Assembly: GCF_900106785.1 (NCBI RefSeq)
Contig: NZ_LT629830.1
Span: 1 to 64,000, forward strand
Direction of reading: 5' to 3'
DNA from: Prevotellamassilia timonensis
GTDB taxonomy: Bacteria > Bacteroidota > Bacteroidia > Bacteroidales > Bacteroidaceae
Length of the DNA: 64,000 nt
Part shown: piece after piece, positions 7,708-16,675 of the stretch
Position numbering within the stretch: the first letter of the stretch is position 1
Layout of the letters: every line of letters starts with the position of its first letter
Program-made: the position numbers and the translations under genes
The notes under the pieces: model-generated
Seen by the model: the letters and a program-made list of their open reading frames with translations, nothing else
Databases searched by the model: none
What the model was told of the DNA's origin: nothing

Positions 7708-10602
7708 TCAATATTTACGTTTGGGTGCTTTGTGAAAGCGATAACTCAGAGTGAAGAGTAGGTAACGTGGAATGGTGTTATACCACGTTTCAGTGTATCC
7801 TTGTGCATTAACCTTTCGTTCTACGTTACGCCGTTGCGCCAAGAGGTCAACTGCAGAACATTTGAATGATAATGCACTATTTTTTAGCAAACGTTTCTCA
7901 ATTGAAGCATTCCATATCCATTCGTCAGAGTTCATAGAGTGGTCAGCATAGCCACGTCTGCTGAATAAGGTGATGTCTGAAGCTATCTCTACCTTCCAAG
8001 GCAGTTTGGCTAATAGTGTAAAGGTTGAACTGATGTCTTTATTGTTTAAGGTTGTAAAATTAGCACGTTGACTTGTGGCGTGTTGCCAGTCAAGCTGTAC
8101 TTGCAGTCCTGCATTTAATGGCTTGCTTCTGTAGTTGATGCCAACAGATGCGTTAGTGTAGAAGTTGCGCACAGTGCTTAGGCTCATTGACGAAATAGGC
8201 ACTTCATTTTTTGCTTCCTGCACAAGGTCATTGCTATGTAGGTATGTGAGTTTGATACTACCTTTTAGTTCCCAACGTTCTTTTTTGTCAAGTTCGTGAG
8301 CCAAGTCACCCATCCATTCTGTTTGCCAATTGCCATTTATGTTGGCGGGTTGCATGGTGGTAACTCCCGTCAGTGTGTTATAAAATCTTGCCATGCCAAT
8401 GCCATTGTGTGTTTGGCTGTAGTCAAGATTTGTTTGTACAATCGTGTGACGACTGAATTTATTGTATTGTAATCTTATGCTATATGTGTCTGCAGCTTTT
8501 AGAGCAGGGTTACCCTTATTGATGAACAAGGGGTCGCTATTATTGTACGCGTCTAACAAATAATTAGCATTGGGCAGTTGACGACGTACAATAGCTGTAA
8601 GTTTGAATTTGTAAAGACTAATGTCTAACCTTGGCGCAACCCATGCGTAGTTTTTGCGCACGATTTGTAGTTGCTGATTGTTGCGCCAATCGTTCACATT
8701 ACGGTGCATGTAGTTCAATTCAGGCGAAAGGATAAATGTGAATTTCTTTCCGTGTTTTAATTGATAGCTGATACGTAGTTGCTGATGCCAATCCTTGGTT
8801 GTTGTCATAAAACTGTTAGCCCAGTCAGTACATACACTCAGCGAATCATAGGTAGAGGGTAACAAACCTAATTGTTTTCCGTCAGGAGTGTTCCATCCAT
8901 TATTCCATTTGTCTAAACGATATAGCACCGATGAATTTTCATTACGTGCATAGCTTATGGTGTAAGAGGTATTCATGTCGTTTGACCAATTGCCCTTTTC
9001 TTTGCGAAACAGATTTCGGGTGATGCTTGCATATATGCTATAGTTGTTTTGTGGCTTTGTTGTGTAACGATTGCGGAAATCATCAGTAGTACTTGTTTGT
9101 GGTGAGTGCAACAGATATTGTGAAAATAGGTGTTGTTCTGTTTTGTTATAATCACCTTGAAGGTTGAACGTCCATTTAGACAAACTAAGGTTTAGCATTT
9201 CATACAAATGCCAATTTTTTGTTTGCTCTTTTGATAGGTCTCTGTAATAGTTAATGAGGGGCAGTTGAAATGGCTGCACATAGCCTTTAAGGATGAAAAT
9301 GCTATCAAGTACAGCGGTAGGATAGGTTTCTGTAATTTGCTGGTATAATGTAATGTTTTGGTTATCGCTATGTGTGTGGGTATTGCCCAATGTAAGTGAG
9401 TGATACCACGTTAAAAATGCATTTTTGCCTGCATACTTTCCATCAGCCAACCACTCTGTGGAGCAAATGGTAGCATGGTTTAAGAAGTGTGATCGCCCAT
9501 ACGTGTCATTGGTTTCATAGTAGTTAGTTTTGACCGAGCGATTGTCTATGTTGTTGGTGCTGTGTGTTATATTTACAGAAGTGCTGATGCGGTTCTTGTT
9601 GTTACGGCCGTTATATGCAAAGTTTGCACCTGCCTTCTGAATGCTCATTTGCCCATTTGGCACCACATTTTTATACCATGTGCCGTCTCCCCAAGGTTGT
9701 GTCTTGTCGTTAAGGTTGTTAGCACTTCCATACACAAAGAGTTCTGTGCGGTCTGTAAAGCGCATGCCAAATAGTCGGCTTAAGAAGCGGCTGTCAGTGC
9801 CGCCACTTGCTTCAGCGTTAGCAATCCATCCTTGGTTGTAGTCTTTTTTCAAGTTTACGTCAATCACCCACGGATCATTTATTTGTGCGCTCTTGTCTTG
9901 TCGTGTTAAGTAAGCATCATCAGGCGCCTTTTGGTAGGCTTTTACTTTGCTTACAATGTAGGCGGGAAGATTCTCCATGGCCTTTTGCACATCGCCATTA
10001 AACAAGTCTTTGCCATTAATGAGCATAGAACTAACTTTGTTGCCATTAATGGTAATGACGCCACCTCTCTCAATCTTTACACCAGGCAATTGCCCTATGA
10101 GTTGGTCAAGCATCGATCCCTCGCTAAGTTCAAAGGCATCGGCATTGTACACAATAGTGTCACCTTTCATCACCATTTTTATTTTTGTGGCATTTACTAC
10201 TGCTTCATTAAGGTTGCGCAAGGCTACTTCACGTTCAAGAGCTACCTCGTTGAACTTTATTTCAGTAGTGGCTTCAGCACGTATGATGCGTGTTTTATAG
10301 CCTTTACATTCAAACTTGATAAGGTAGTAGGGGTGTGATGACTTGACCTCGCAGGCATAAAATATTTCACGTCCGCCTGTCGACCCTCCGCTGTAGCCCA
10401 CATGGCACGTACTTATGAGTGTGCTGTCTTGTGTTAAAACTGATACGTGAGCTTGGCTTAGTTGACGATTTGAAACTTTGTCTACTACATGAATGTAGAT
10501 GTTGCTTGTCTTTTCTTTTTGTGCAAAGGCATTTGTTGCACTCAGTGTAATAGATACGAGTAGTGCAAGACTATATAATATGTGTAGGTGTAATGCTTTC
10601 AT
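7708..10602 (-). CDS. Large outer membrane beta-barrel protein (TonB-receptor-like)
   Basis: A 964-residue outer membrane protein. It has an N-terminal signal peptide ending ATNAFA, then a carboxypeptidase-regulatory-like domain (about 30-125). A plug-like domain follows (about 135-240) with LDQLIGQLPGVKIERGG and MLINGKDLFNGDVQKAMENLP, then a long barrel of alternating aromatic strands to the end. It belongs to the same family as the 1,021-residue protein at 40859-43924: the GDTIVYNADAF/GDTTMFSASAY and VSKVKAYQK/VSKIKAYDK segments correspond. Members of this family lack a partner SusD here and their cargo is unknown. A TAACTTTG -7 box lies at 10666-10673. The gene lies between copies of the sequence TATTGGTGTCCGATAA (7602, 10690 and inverted at 10908). 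Confidence 0.88.
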   Translation of the reverse strand: MKALHLHILYSLALLVSITLSATNAFAQKEKTSNIYIHVVDKVSNRQLSQAHVSVLTQDSTLISTCHVGYSGGSTGGREIFYACEVKSSHPYYLIKFECKGYKTRIIRAEATTEIKFNEVALEREVALRNLNEAVVNATKIKMVMKGDTIVYNADAFELSEGSMLDQLIGQLPGVKIERGGVITINGNKVSSMLINGKDLFNGDVQKAMENLPAYIVSKVKAYQKAPDDAYLTRQDKSAQINDPWVIDVNLKKDYNQGWIANAEASGGTDSRFLSRLFGMRFTDRTELFVYGSANNLNDKTQPWGDGTWYKNVVPNGQMSIQKAGANFAYNGRNNKNRISTSVNITHSTNNIDNRSVKTNYYETNDTYGRSHFLNHATICSTEWLADGKYAGKNAFLTWYHSLTLGNTHTHSDNQNITLYQQITETYPTAVLDSIFILKGYVQPFQLPLINYYRDLSKEQTKNWHLYEMLNLSLSKWTFNLQGDYNKTEQHLFSQYLLHSPQTSTTDDFRNRYTTKPQNNYSIYASITRNLFRKEKGNWSNDMNTSYTISYARNENSSVLYRLDKWNNGWNTPDGKQLGLLPSTYDSLSVCTDWANSFMTTTKDWHQQLRISYQLKHGKKFTFILSPELNYMHRNVNDWRNNQQLQIVRKNYAWVAPRLDISLYKFKLTAIVRRQLPNANYLLDAYNNSDPLFINKGNPALKAADTYSIRLQYNKFSRHTIVQTNLDYSQTHNGIGMARFYNTLTGVTTMQPANINGNWQTEWMGDLAHELDKKERWELKGSIKLTYLHSNDLVQEAKNEVPISSMSLSTVRNFYTNASVGINYRSKPLNAGLQVQLDWQHATSQRANFTTLNNKDISSTFTLLAKLPWKVEIASDITLFSRRGYADHSMNSDEWIWNASIEKRLLKNSALSFKCSAVDLLAQRRNVERKVNAQGYTETWYNTIPRYLLFTLSYRFHKAPKRKY

Positions 10603-10689
10603 GGCTTGTGTGGTAAAGTAAGGTTATTATGTGGGGCTCAATTTTATTTAGAATAAGTTGCGTGGCAAAGTTAAAAAAAACGTTTGAAT

Positions 10690-10908
10690 ATTATTGGTGT
10701 CCGATAACTATGTTAACCTTTTCAGTTTGTTAAACAACCCAGAGAAGGACTGGCTTAACCTTCTTGAAAAGGCCTCAATTTTTCCTCCCGAACCTTCGTA
10801 AATCTTAGAGGGGGCTTGTCTTGCACAAATAATAAGCTCAACCGCCTAAAATCAGCGGTTGAGCCTAACAAGTATGCGCTTTTTTGAGTTTTATCGGACA
10901 CCAATAAT
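10690..10908. repeat. Palindromic MITE-like element with 18-bp terminal inverted repeats
   Basis: ATTATTGGTGTCCGATAA (10690-10707) is repeated exactly in inverse orientation at 10891-10908. The 219-bp unit has no coding capacity. It contains a terminator-like hairpin, GCTCAACCGC/GCGGTTGAGC (10836-10845 with 10855-10864). One more copy of the terminus stands alone at 7602-7620. It could be a MITE or the joined remnants of an insertion sequence; no transposase is nearby. Confidence 0.7.
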
Positions 10909-10937
10909 TATTTTATGAGATGACCCAAAGAATGCGT

Positions 10938-12320
10938 TTACTTCAGCACGCTCTCAAGTTCCTCAACCTCGCGTCTGAAAGTCTTTTCCACTCCAATGCG
11001 ACGTGTCACCTGATTACAGGCATAAAGTACGGTGCTGTGATCGCGTTTGCCAAACATTCTACCTATATGGCTGTAAGTGGTGTCGGTGTACTTGTGTATC
11101 AAGAACATTGCCAACTGGCGCGCCTGCACAATAGTCTGTTTGCGACTTTTTGACGAGAGGTCCTTTTGCTTCACACCATATCGCTGGCATACTGCTGCAG
11201 ATATGTCATCGGCAGAGAGTTCTTTCTTTTCCAAATTTACGGCACGTGCCACTACACGCTGGGTTAATTGCATATCTATTTCGCAATTATCAACCACCGA
11301 ATAGGCCATAATGGAATTGACAATACCCTCGAGCTCACGCACACTGCTTTCCACATTCTGGGCTATATACTGCACCACATCAGGCGGGATAGCCTGCTCC
11401 AAACCGTCGCGGCGTATCTTTGACACCAATATGTCGCGGCGCAGCTGCGTGTCGGGCTTTTCCATTTCCACTACCATACCCCACTTAAAACGGGTGAGCA
11501 TACGCTCCTCTATGCCCTCAAACAGCACGGGCGGACGATCGCATGTAATGATTATTTGTCTGTTATTTTGCTGCAAATGGTTGAATATGTGGAAAAAGGC
11601 CATTTGAGTTTTCGACGTAGTAATCTCCTGTATATCGTCAATTATCAATACTTCAATCGACTGATAGAAATTGATAAAATCGTTTTGCGTGTTATGTATT
11701 ACCGAGTCGGTATATTGGGTTTTGAACACGTGCGCCGATACAAACAGCACACGTTTTTCGGGATTTAACTGCTTGATGCGTACACCTATGGCATTGACCA
11801 AGTGTGTTTTGCCCACACCGCTCGGCCCGTACAGAAAGAATGGGTTAAAAGCACTTTTGCCCGGACTCTCGGCTATGCTTAGTCCCACACTGCGCGAGAG
11901 TTTGTTGCTACCACCCTCTACAAAATTCTCAAACGTGTAACGACGGTTGAGTTGCGAATCGAGCGGCGGCATTTTTGCCTGCGTCTGTTGTGGAGTTACC
12001 CGGTATCGGTTAATTTCCTTTTCGTTTGGCGTCACCAATATCGGATTGGGCGCTACATTCTCAGCCGGCTTTTGCTCTATCACATACTTCAGCCTGACGC
12101 TGCGCCCACAATAGTGACTGACTACCTGCAAGAAATATTTGGCATAGTTGCTTTCAAACAACTCTGCAAACAATTTGTTGGGCACTCCAACCTTTAGCAA
12201 TCCCTCGTCAAAACTGACAAACTGCAAAGGCTCGAACGATGCCTTGTATATGTCTGCAGGTACATTTTGCTTGATATACTGCAACGATGTCTGCCAATAT
12301 GTGAGCGTATGGTCTTGCAT
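10938..12320 (-). CDS. dnaA: Chromosomal replication initiator DnaA
   Basis: DnaA binds and opens oriC and loads the replicative helicase. At 460 residues it has the standard layout. Domain I (1-85) starts with LTYWQTSLQYIKQN. A short linker follows. The AAA+ domain III has Walker A GPSGVGKTH (165-173) and Walker B VLIIDDIQ. The domain IV DNA-binding signature RMFGKRDHSTVLYACNQV lies near the C-terminus. It stands alone: there is no dnaN or recF beside it, which is common in Bacteroidetes. No cluster of TTATCCACA-type boxes is visible in the flanks, so oriC is probably elsewhere. Positions 12321-12487 upstream hold no gene. Confidence 0.98.
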   Translation of the reverse strand: MQDHTLTYWQTSLQYIKQNVPADIYKASFEPLQFVSFDEGLLKVGVPNKLFAELFESNYAKYFLQVVSHYCGRSVRLKYVIEQKPAENVAPNPILVTPNEKEINRYRVTPQQTQAKMPPLDSQLNRRYTFENFVEGGSNKLSRSVGLSIAESPGKSAFNPFFLYGPSGVGKTHLVNAIGVRIKQLNPEKRVLFVSAHVFKTQYTDSVIHNTQNDFINFYQSIEVLIIDDIQEITTSKTQMAFFHIFNHLQQNNRQIIITCDRPPVLFEGIEERMLTRFKWGMVVEMEKPDTQLRRDILVSKIRRDGLEQAIPPDVVQYIAQNVESSVRELEGIVNSIMAYSVVDNCEIDMQLTQRVVARAVNLEKKELSADDISAAVCQRYGVKQKDLSSKSRKQTIVQARQLAMFLIHKYTDTTYSHIGRMFGKRDHSTVLYACNQVTRRIGVEKTFRREVEELESVLK

Positions 12321-12487
12321 TGAGGATATTTAGAGTTTACAACTTGCCGATAGGGTTTGCAAAGTTCCGAATTTTATTTGAAATGACGAAAGATATAAAG
12401 CACATTTTGCTAACAAGGATTGTCAATAGAACATGAAGACAGTCGCTGCAATAAAGTTCTCCTCACAGCCCGTCACACGTAGCATTG

Positions 12488-12742
12488 CACATACTAAGAT
12501 AAATGGAACGGACACGCTTAATCGCCCGTTACATTTGTATAAAAACATCTGTCACATGAGCAGGTGTTCAATATTAGGTAATTACTAATTACTTGCCATT
12601 CTTGCCAAATATGGAGAAATGCACATAACGTTTGAGGTGCAACTTGAGATCTATCATCAACGAGTCGGCAGAGCGCAAGGTAGAGTTCAAGTTGTCACAT
12701 ACGCCACGATCGTTCAAGAACAAGACAAGTGTGTCCTGAGTT
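12488..12742 (-). pseudogene. Decayed duplicate of the 3' end of the MCE/MlaD-like gene
   Basis: This segment is a diverged copy of 13629-13880, covering the last part of the MlaD-like gene, its stop region and its terminator. Shared stretches include GAGAAATGCACATAACGTTT and TACGCCACGATCGTTCAAGA. The stop-proximal codons are altered, and the downstream hairpin (AAATGGAACGGAC against CGCCCGTTACATTT) has lost pairing relative to the intact copy. It has no start and no upstream reading frame, so it is a non-functional tandem remnant. Confidence 0.85.
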
Positions 12743-12780
12743 CATCAGTCCTCTTGTAAACAAATGTATGTGCTTTTACT

Positions 12781-13125
12781 GCCATCTTACACTTTTTACA
12801 CGTAACAAGTTGATACACAACGGTTTCAAGTGTGTAAGATGATTTCAAAGTATCTTACACGCCCTTGCATATATCTTACACATCACATCCCGCTGTCGCA
12901 CAGTCGGTTTGGACGTATGCGGCGGGGTTTACACCATAGGGACGTAGGAGAATCTGTCGGAGCAACAGACTTTTCTGCTCCCCTATGCCGTGATATCTTC
13001 CTCCCGTGCTCGTGCCGTGTGGCAGCATGTGGGTTGTGTAGGTTGTGTGTAGGTAGGATTGGCAGTATCTTACACTGAATAAAGCATTGATAGTCAATGA
13101 GTTGCAACGTGTTTGTGTAAGATGT
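12781..13125. repeat. TCTTACAC-rich intergenic element, copy 1
   Basis: About 345 bp bounded by GCCATCTTACACTTTTTAC and GTTTGTGTAAGATGTAAGAT. Inside are several more TCTTACAC or GTGTAAGAT words in both orientations, a GC-rich middle with CTGTCGGAGCAACAGACTTTT, and the TCTTACACTGAATAA block also found in the other copies (TCCTACACTGC). The short open frames across it are not conserved between copies. The other copies are at 32071-32460 and 51362-51734. Confidence 0.7.
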
Positions 13126-13216
13126 AAGATACACGACAAGTAAAGTTTTTGTAGTAAGGTTAAGGTACCAAGTGCAACTTTATCGTCGTGGAGCTTTTAT
13201 AAATTGTTGCTGTTTC

Positions 13217-13529
13217 GGTGAAACGCTAACATGCGAACGGACTCAAGCACCAAACGCTACTATCAAACGCTACCACTAAACGCTACCACTAATGGGGGCG
13301 ACGCGTCCCGCGTTAAGGTAAAGGCTCACAGACAGAAGTGTAATTACTGCTGTCTGTGAGCCTTTATTTGGTGTGCGTGCATTGTATTTCACCGACGCGG
13401 GACGCGTCGCCCCCATTAGAGCGCAATGCCCTGGCACAATAGTTCTTTACATGGCTTCGAATTTGCTTTTTAACCTGTCAATCTGATTCAAGACGCAAGC
13501 ACTAACGGGGGCGACGCGTCCTGCGTCGT
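13217..13529. repeat. 13-bp-array palindromic element, copy A
   Basis: It begins GGTGAAACGCTAACATGCG (the family's left terminus). Three 13-bp units follow (AAACGCTACTATC, then AAACGCTACCACT twice), then the left core AATGGGGGCGACGCGTCCCG. Next is a hairpin AAAGGCTCACAGACAG/CTGTCTGTGAGCCTTT (13320-13365), then the right core (13393-13421). The right arm and right terminus are missing. A further half-core, CACTAACGGGGGCGACGCG, lies at 13499-13517. No gene is supported in this gap. Confidence 0.8.
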
Positions 13530-13637
13530 TTTTTTTCAGCAATCTCGTCTCACACCAGAAAAAGGACTGTTCGCCCTTAAAAGAGCGATACAAAACCAGC
13601 TTTTTGGCTTGCGCCAGCCCAAATTGCCATATTAAGA

Positions 13638-13675
13638 CAAATGGAACGGGCACGCTTGAGCGCCCGTTCCATTTG
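13638..13675 (-). terminator. Terminator of the MlaD-like gene
   Basis: CAAATGGAACGGGC (13638-13651) pairs perfectly with GCCCGTTCCATTTG (13662-13675), 14 bp, just beyond the stop codon at 13720. A decayed copy of the same hairpin occurs near 12502. Confidence 0.75.
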
Positions 13676-13719
13676 TATAAAACCACCTGTCACCTGAACA
13701 GGTGTTCAATATTGGGTAA

Positions 13720-14637
13720 TTACTTATCCTTCTTGCCGAATATGGAGAAATGCACATAACGTTTGGGGTGCGACTTGAGGTCTATCATCAACGAGTCTGC
13801 ATTGCGCAAGGTAGAGTTCAAGTTGTCATATACGCCACGATCGTTCAAGAACAAGCCAAGTGTGTTATCCTTGCTCTTGAGTTTTGTATCGAGCGACGTA
13901 GACATTTCGCCAAGCTGGTTGGCCAAACGATTGGCACTGGCCAACGTAGCATTGGCACTATTGAGCGTAGTCTGTACATCAAGCGCCGCCAATTTTCCCG
14001 TAAAGCGCTCGGCATTGGCACTGGTATTTTTCAAACTGGCAAGCATCACAGGCACATCGTTCTGCATCAGCACGTTAAGTTTCTCTGACGTCTGCTTCAA
14101 ATTGCTTGTTATAGCCTGTGCATTGTGTAATGTGGCAGCCAAGGCGGGGTCTGAAGTGAGACGGTTCAAGTTGTCCATAATCGAGTCGAGTTTTGGCAGC
14201 ATCTTTTCTATCTGCGGCACCATCTCGCCCACTCTGTCCATTGCACCGAGGTGCATGCCGCCCTGTATGGTGTCACCCTGCTCTATATTCTTAACAGGAT
14301 TGGGACCAAGCACAAGCGTCATTTTCACGCCGCCCATAAGTTCGGCCTCGAGTTCGGCACGCGTTTGTTGCGGCACGCGCATCTCATCATCGAGTTCGAT
14401 GCCTACCACCACATACTCGCCACGCTTATAGTCATAATCAATCGTACGTACAATACCCACAGGGTAGCCGTTGGCATAGACGGGGTTCGACACAGCAAGA
14501 CCTGCTACGTCCTTAAACTTGACATAATAGGTATTGGTTGACTTGAACACGTTAATGCCCTTCAAAAAGTTCAATCCCACAAACAGCAGCACGAGTGCCA
14601 CCACTGCTGTGAGTGCTATTTTCATTTCCTTCTTCAT
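13720..14637 (-). CDS. MCE/MlaD-family lipid-transport substrate-binding protein
   Basis: Predicted membrane-anchored periplasmic protein of 305 residues. An N-terminal transmembrane segment (about 6-25) is followed by the MCE domain (about 36-112), with YYVKFKDVAGLAVSNPVYANGYPVG at its start and GGVKMTLVLGPNPVK at its end. A long helical region rich in Asn, Ala and Leu (about 130-280) follows, typical of the MlaD/PqiB/YebT superfamily. MCE proteins form rings that carry phospholipids between the outer and inner membranes. The gene follows the amidase gene with a 38-bp gap on the same strand, a pairing found in many Bacteroidales. The permease and ATPase partners are not in this window. A decayed copy of the 3' end lies at 12488-12742. 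Confidence 0.9.
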   Translation of the reverse strand: MKKEMKIALTAVVALVLLFVGLNFLKGINVFKSTNTYYVKFKDVAGLAVSNPVYANGYPVGIVRTIDYDYKRGEYVVVGIELDDEMRVPQQTRAELEAELMGGVKMTLVLGPNPVKNIEQGDTIQGGMHLGAMDRVGEMVPQIEKMLPKLDSIMDNLNRLTSDPALAATLHNAQAITSNLKQTSEKLNVLMQNDVPVMLASLKNTSANAERFTGKLAALDVQTTLNSANATLASANRLANQLGEMSTSLDTKLKSKDNTLGLFLNDRGVYDNLNSTLRNADSLMIDLKSHPKRYVHFSIFGKKDK

Positions 14638-14675
14638 ACTTTGTTCTATTCTGTTGCAAGTAGTTGAGTCTGTTA

Positions 14676-16235
14676 TTATTCTTTTTCCTTGGCTCGCGCT
14701 TCGGCCACAGTCACACTTTTGCCTGCCACAGTGGCTACTATATAGGCTGCGGGCAATTTTGCCTTCACCGTTTTCTGTGCTTTTTGCGCCTCAGCGTAAG
14801 TGTGATAGGTGCCATAATAGTATTTATAAAGCGCACCTTCCTTCACACGCGTTACGTCCAAGCCCTTAAACTGTGGGTCGTTAGCGGCAATTTCCTTCTT
14901 GCCCGCACCCACTTGTATACGGTAAGTCACACGTTGCTTGGCACGTGCGCCCATTTGTTCTTTCTTTGTATTCTTACCCTTTGTCTCCTTCGGGGACTCC
15001 TTCTTCGTTGCTGTTTGCTTGCCCTTGGCTTTATCTGTATCCTTATCCTTGGCTGTAGACTTAGCTGCCGCACTTTGCTTAGGTGTAGGTGCAGCACTTT
15101 GCTTAGGTTTAGCACTTTGCTTAGGTGTAGCATTTTGCTTATGTGTTGCCACAGGCTTATTTGCCACAGCCGGTGTCCGCTTGGCAGCTGGTTCCTCCAC
15201 TTTGCGTACTGGTGCAGTCTGCGCCGTTACCGGTCGCGTTTTAGGTCGTGATGGTCTGCACGTTTCAGTCACAGGCTTCTCTTCATTTTTATCTGCATCA
15301 GACTTCGCTATACGCGCCGTGGGCACAGCCTGAACCGGTACAACAGCCACCTCTTTAGCTGAGGGGGTGTCTTTGCAGTTAGCGTTCACAGGTTGCTGTG
15401 CCACATCATTCGCAGCAGCCACCTGCAATGGCAGGTTAGCCGGAATGTCGTTGACACCACGCTGGTGCATGCGGCGATAGGCCAGGAAACCATTATAAAT
15501 GCTGCGGCTCAACTCTGTCACGCCCTGTTGTGAATTAAGATACGCTTCTTCAGAAGGTGTGGTAATAAAGCCCAATTCTGTCAGCACCGAAGGCATCGAG
15601 GTATTGCGAAGCACCAAAAATCCAGCTTGATGAACACCTTTATTTGGTCGTCCTGCCGAGGCGTACTGACGCTGAATGCAAGTAGCGAGATCGACACTTT
15701 GCTTCATAAACTTGTCCTGCATGAACTCAAATATCACATAGCTCTCAGCCTTATTCGGATCAAAGCCCTGATAGGTACTTTTGTAATCGCTCTCGAGCGT
15801 AATAACTGAATTCTCACGTTTGGCTACAGCCAAGTTGGCATTGGCACGTGCCATACCCAGCGTATAGGTTTCAGACCCATAAGCCTGTCGTCCTGCAGGC
15901 AACGCATTGGTATGTACCGACACAAAAAGGTCAGCTTTGTTATTATTTGCTATATCGGCGCGTCGTTGCAAAGGTATAAACACATCTGTTTTACGCGTAT
16001 AAACCACCTTTACGTCAGGGCAATTATTTTCAACCAGCCGGCCAAATGCCAACGCCACTTTAAGATTGATATCCTTTTCTTTTGAATAGGCACCAATTGC
16101 CCCTGCGTCATGCCCGCCATGTCCAGCATCAATTACGAGTGTAAAATTACGCTTTTCTACGTCAGCCAACGAGACAAACGGCATTATTGCGACAAACAGA
16201 ACAATTTGTAAGTATTTCAAAAGAGAAGGCCTCAT
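14676..16235 (-). CDS. N-acetylmuramoyl-L-alanine amidase with C-terminal SPOR-like domain
   Basis: Cell-wall amidase that cleaves the bond between MurNAc and the stem peptide. It has 519 residues. An N-terminal signal sequence is followed by an Amidase_3 domain (about 28-255) whose zinc ligands are visible in VIDAGHGGHDAGA and SVHTNA, with the catalytic Glu in TELGFI. A long Lys/Ala/Pro/Thr linker (about 290-430) contains repeated TPKQSA/KPKQSA units. A C-terminal SPOR-like domain begins VTYRIQVGAG and would bind denuded glycan strands at the septum. It is upstream of the MCE gene. The 5' region has a triple 73-bp repeat (16301-16519). The length is large for the family because of the linker. 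Confidence 0.93.
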   Translation of the reverse strand: MRPSLLKYLQIVLFVAIMPFVSLADVEKRNFTLVIDAGHGGHDAGAIGAYSKEKDINLKVALAFGRLVENNCPDVKVVYTRKTDVFIPLQRRADIANNNKADLFVSVHTNALPAGRQAYGSETYTLGMARANANLAVAKRENSVITLESDYKSTYQGFDPNKAESYVIFEFMQDKFMKQSVDLATCIQRQYASAGRPNKGVHQAGFLVLRNTSMPSVLTELGFITTPSEEAYLNSQQGVTELSRSIYNGFLAYRRMHQRGVNDIPANLPLQVAAANDVAQQPVNANCKDTPSAKEVAVVPVQAVPTARIAKSDADKNEEKPVTETCRPSRPKTRPVTAQTAPVRKVEEPAAKRTPAVANKPVATHKQNATPKQSAKPKQSAAPTPKQSAAAKSTAKDKDTDKAKGKQTATKKESPKETKGKNTKKEQMGARAKQRVTYRIQVGAGKKEIAANDPQFKGLDVTRVKEGALYKYYYGTYHTYAEAQKAQKTVKAKLPAAYIVATVAGKSVTVAEARAKEKE

Positions 16236-16300
16236 GTGTTTTAAGAGATTTTGCTATAAGTTTCTTAGTGTAGTATAAAATCATTACTACATACAAATGC

Positions 16301-16519
16301 AGTGCAAACCGAGCGCAGAACGTCAAGCTCGCTTGAACGCTATGCCGAGGTGCTGCCTATTTTGTGCAAAAATAGTGCAAACCGAGCGCAGAACGTCAAG
16401 CTTGCTTGAACGCTATGCCGAGGTGCTGCCTATTTTGTGCAAAAATAGTGCAAACCGAGCGCAGAACGTCAAGCTTGCTTGAACGTTATGCCGAGGTGCT
16501 GCCTATTTTCTGCAAAGGT
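16301..16519. repeat. Three tandem copies of a 73-bp repeat
   Basis: Units start at 16301, 16374 and 16447, each beginning AGTGCAAACCGAGCGCAGAA and differing at only a few positions. Each contains the palindrome TCAAGCTTGCTTGA (TCAAGCTCGCTTGA in unit 1) and ends with a TATTTTGTGCAAAAAT segment. Since 73 is not a multiple of three, a repeated protein is unlikely. The array lies upstream of the amidase gene. Confidence 0.9.
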
Positions 16520-16570
16520 AATGCAAAATGATGGTTGTGCAAAATAATCGCGCAACATATAAAACAACAT

Positions 16571-16608
16571 GCCGTTCAAGGTGGCACACTTGTCCAACCC
16601 TGAACGGC
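16571..16608 (-). terminator. Hairpin after the aminotransferase gene
   Basis: GCCGTTCAAGG (16571-16581) faces CCCTGAACGGC (16598-16608). It lies downstream of the aminotransferase stop at 16676 on the minus strand. The T-rich tail is weak (GTTGTTTTAT). Confidence 0.5.
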
Positions 16609-16675
16609 ACATACTGTCATTTCATGTAAAAGCATTCGGAACGTTGCATTCCGACCTGCTATTCACAACTCGATT

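Noticed and set aside
12830-13139. Small open frames inside the TCTTACAC element (both strands)
   Set aside because: They are not conserved among the three copies and span the repeat words, so they are not genes.
13447-13686. A 79-codon minus-strand frame before the MlaD terminator
   Set aside because: It runs through a palindrome half-core and the terminator hairpin and has no recognisable protein pattern.
12321-13719. Chromosomal origin next to dnaA
   Set aside because: No cluster of DnaA boxes or AT-rich unwinding region was seen; the gap is filled by repeats and a duplication, and Bacteroidetes dnaA is often far from oriC.
16297-16482. A 61-codon frame across the 73-bp repeats
   Set aside because: The period is not a multiple of three, so the repeats would be read in different frames; the frame is accidental.
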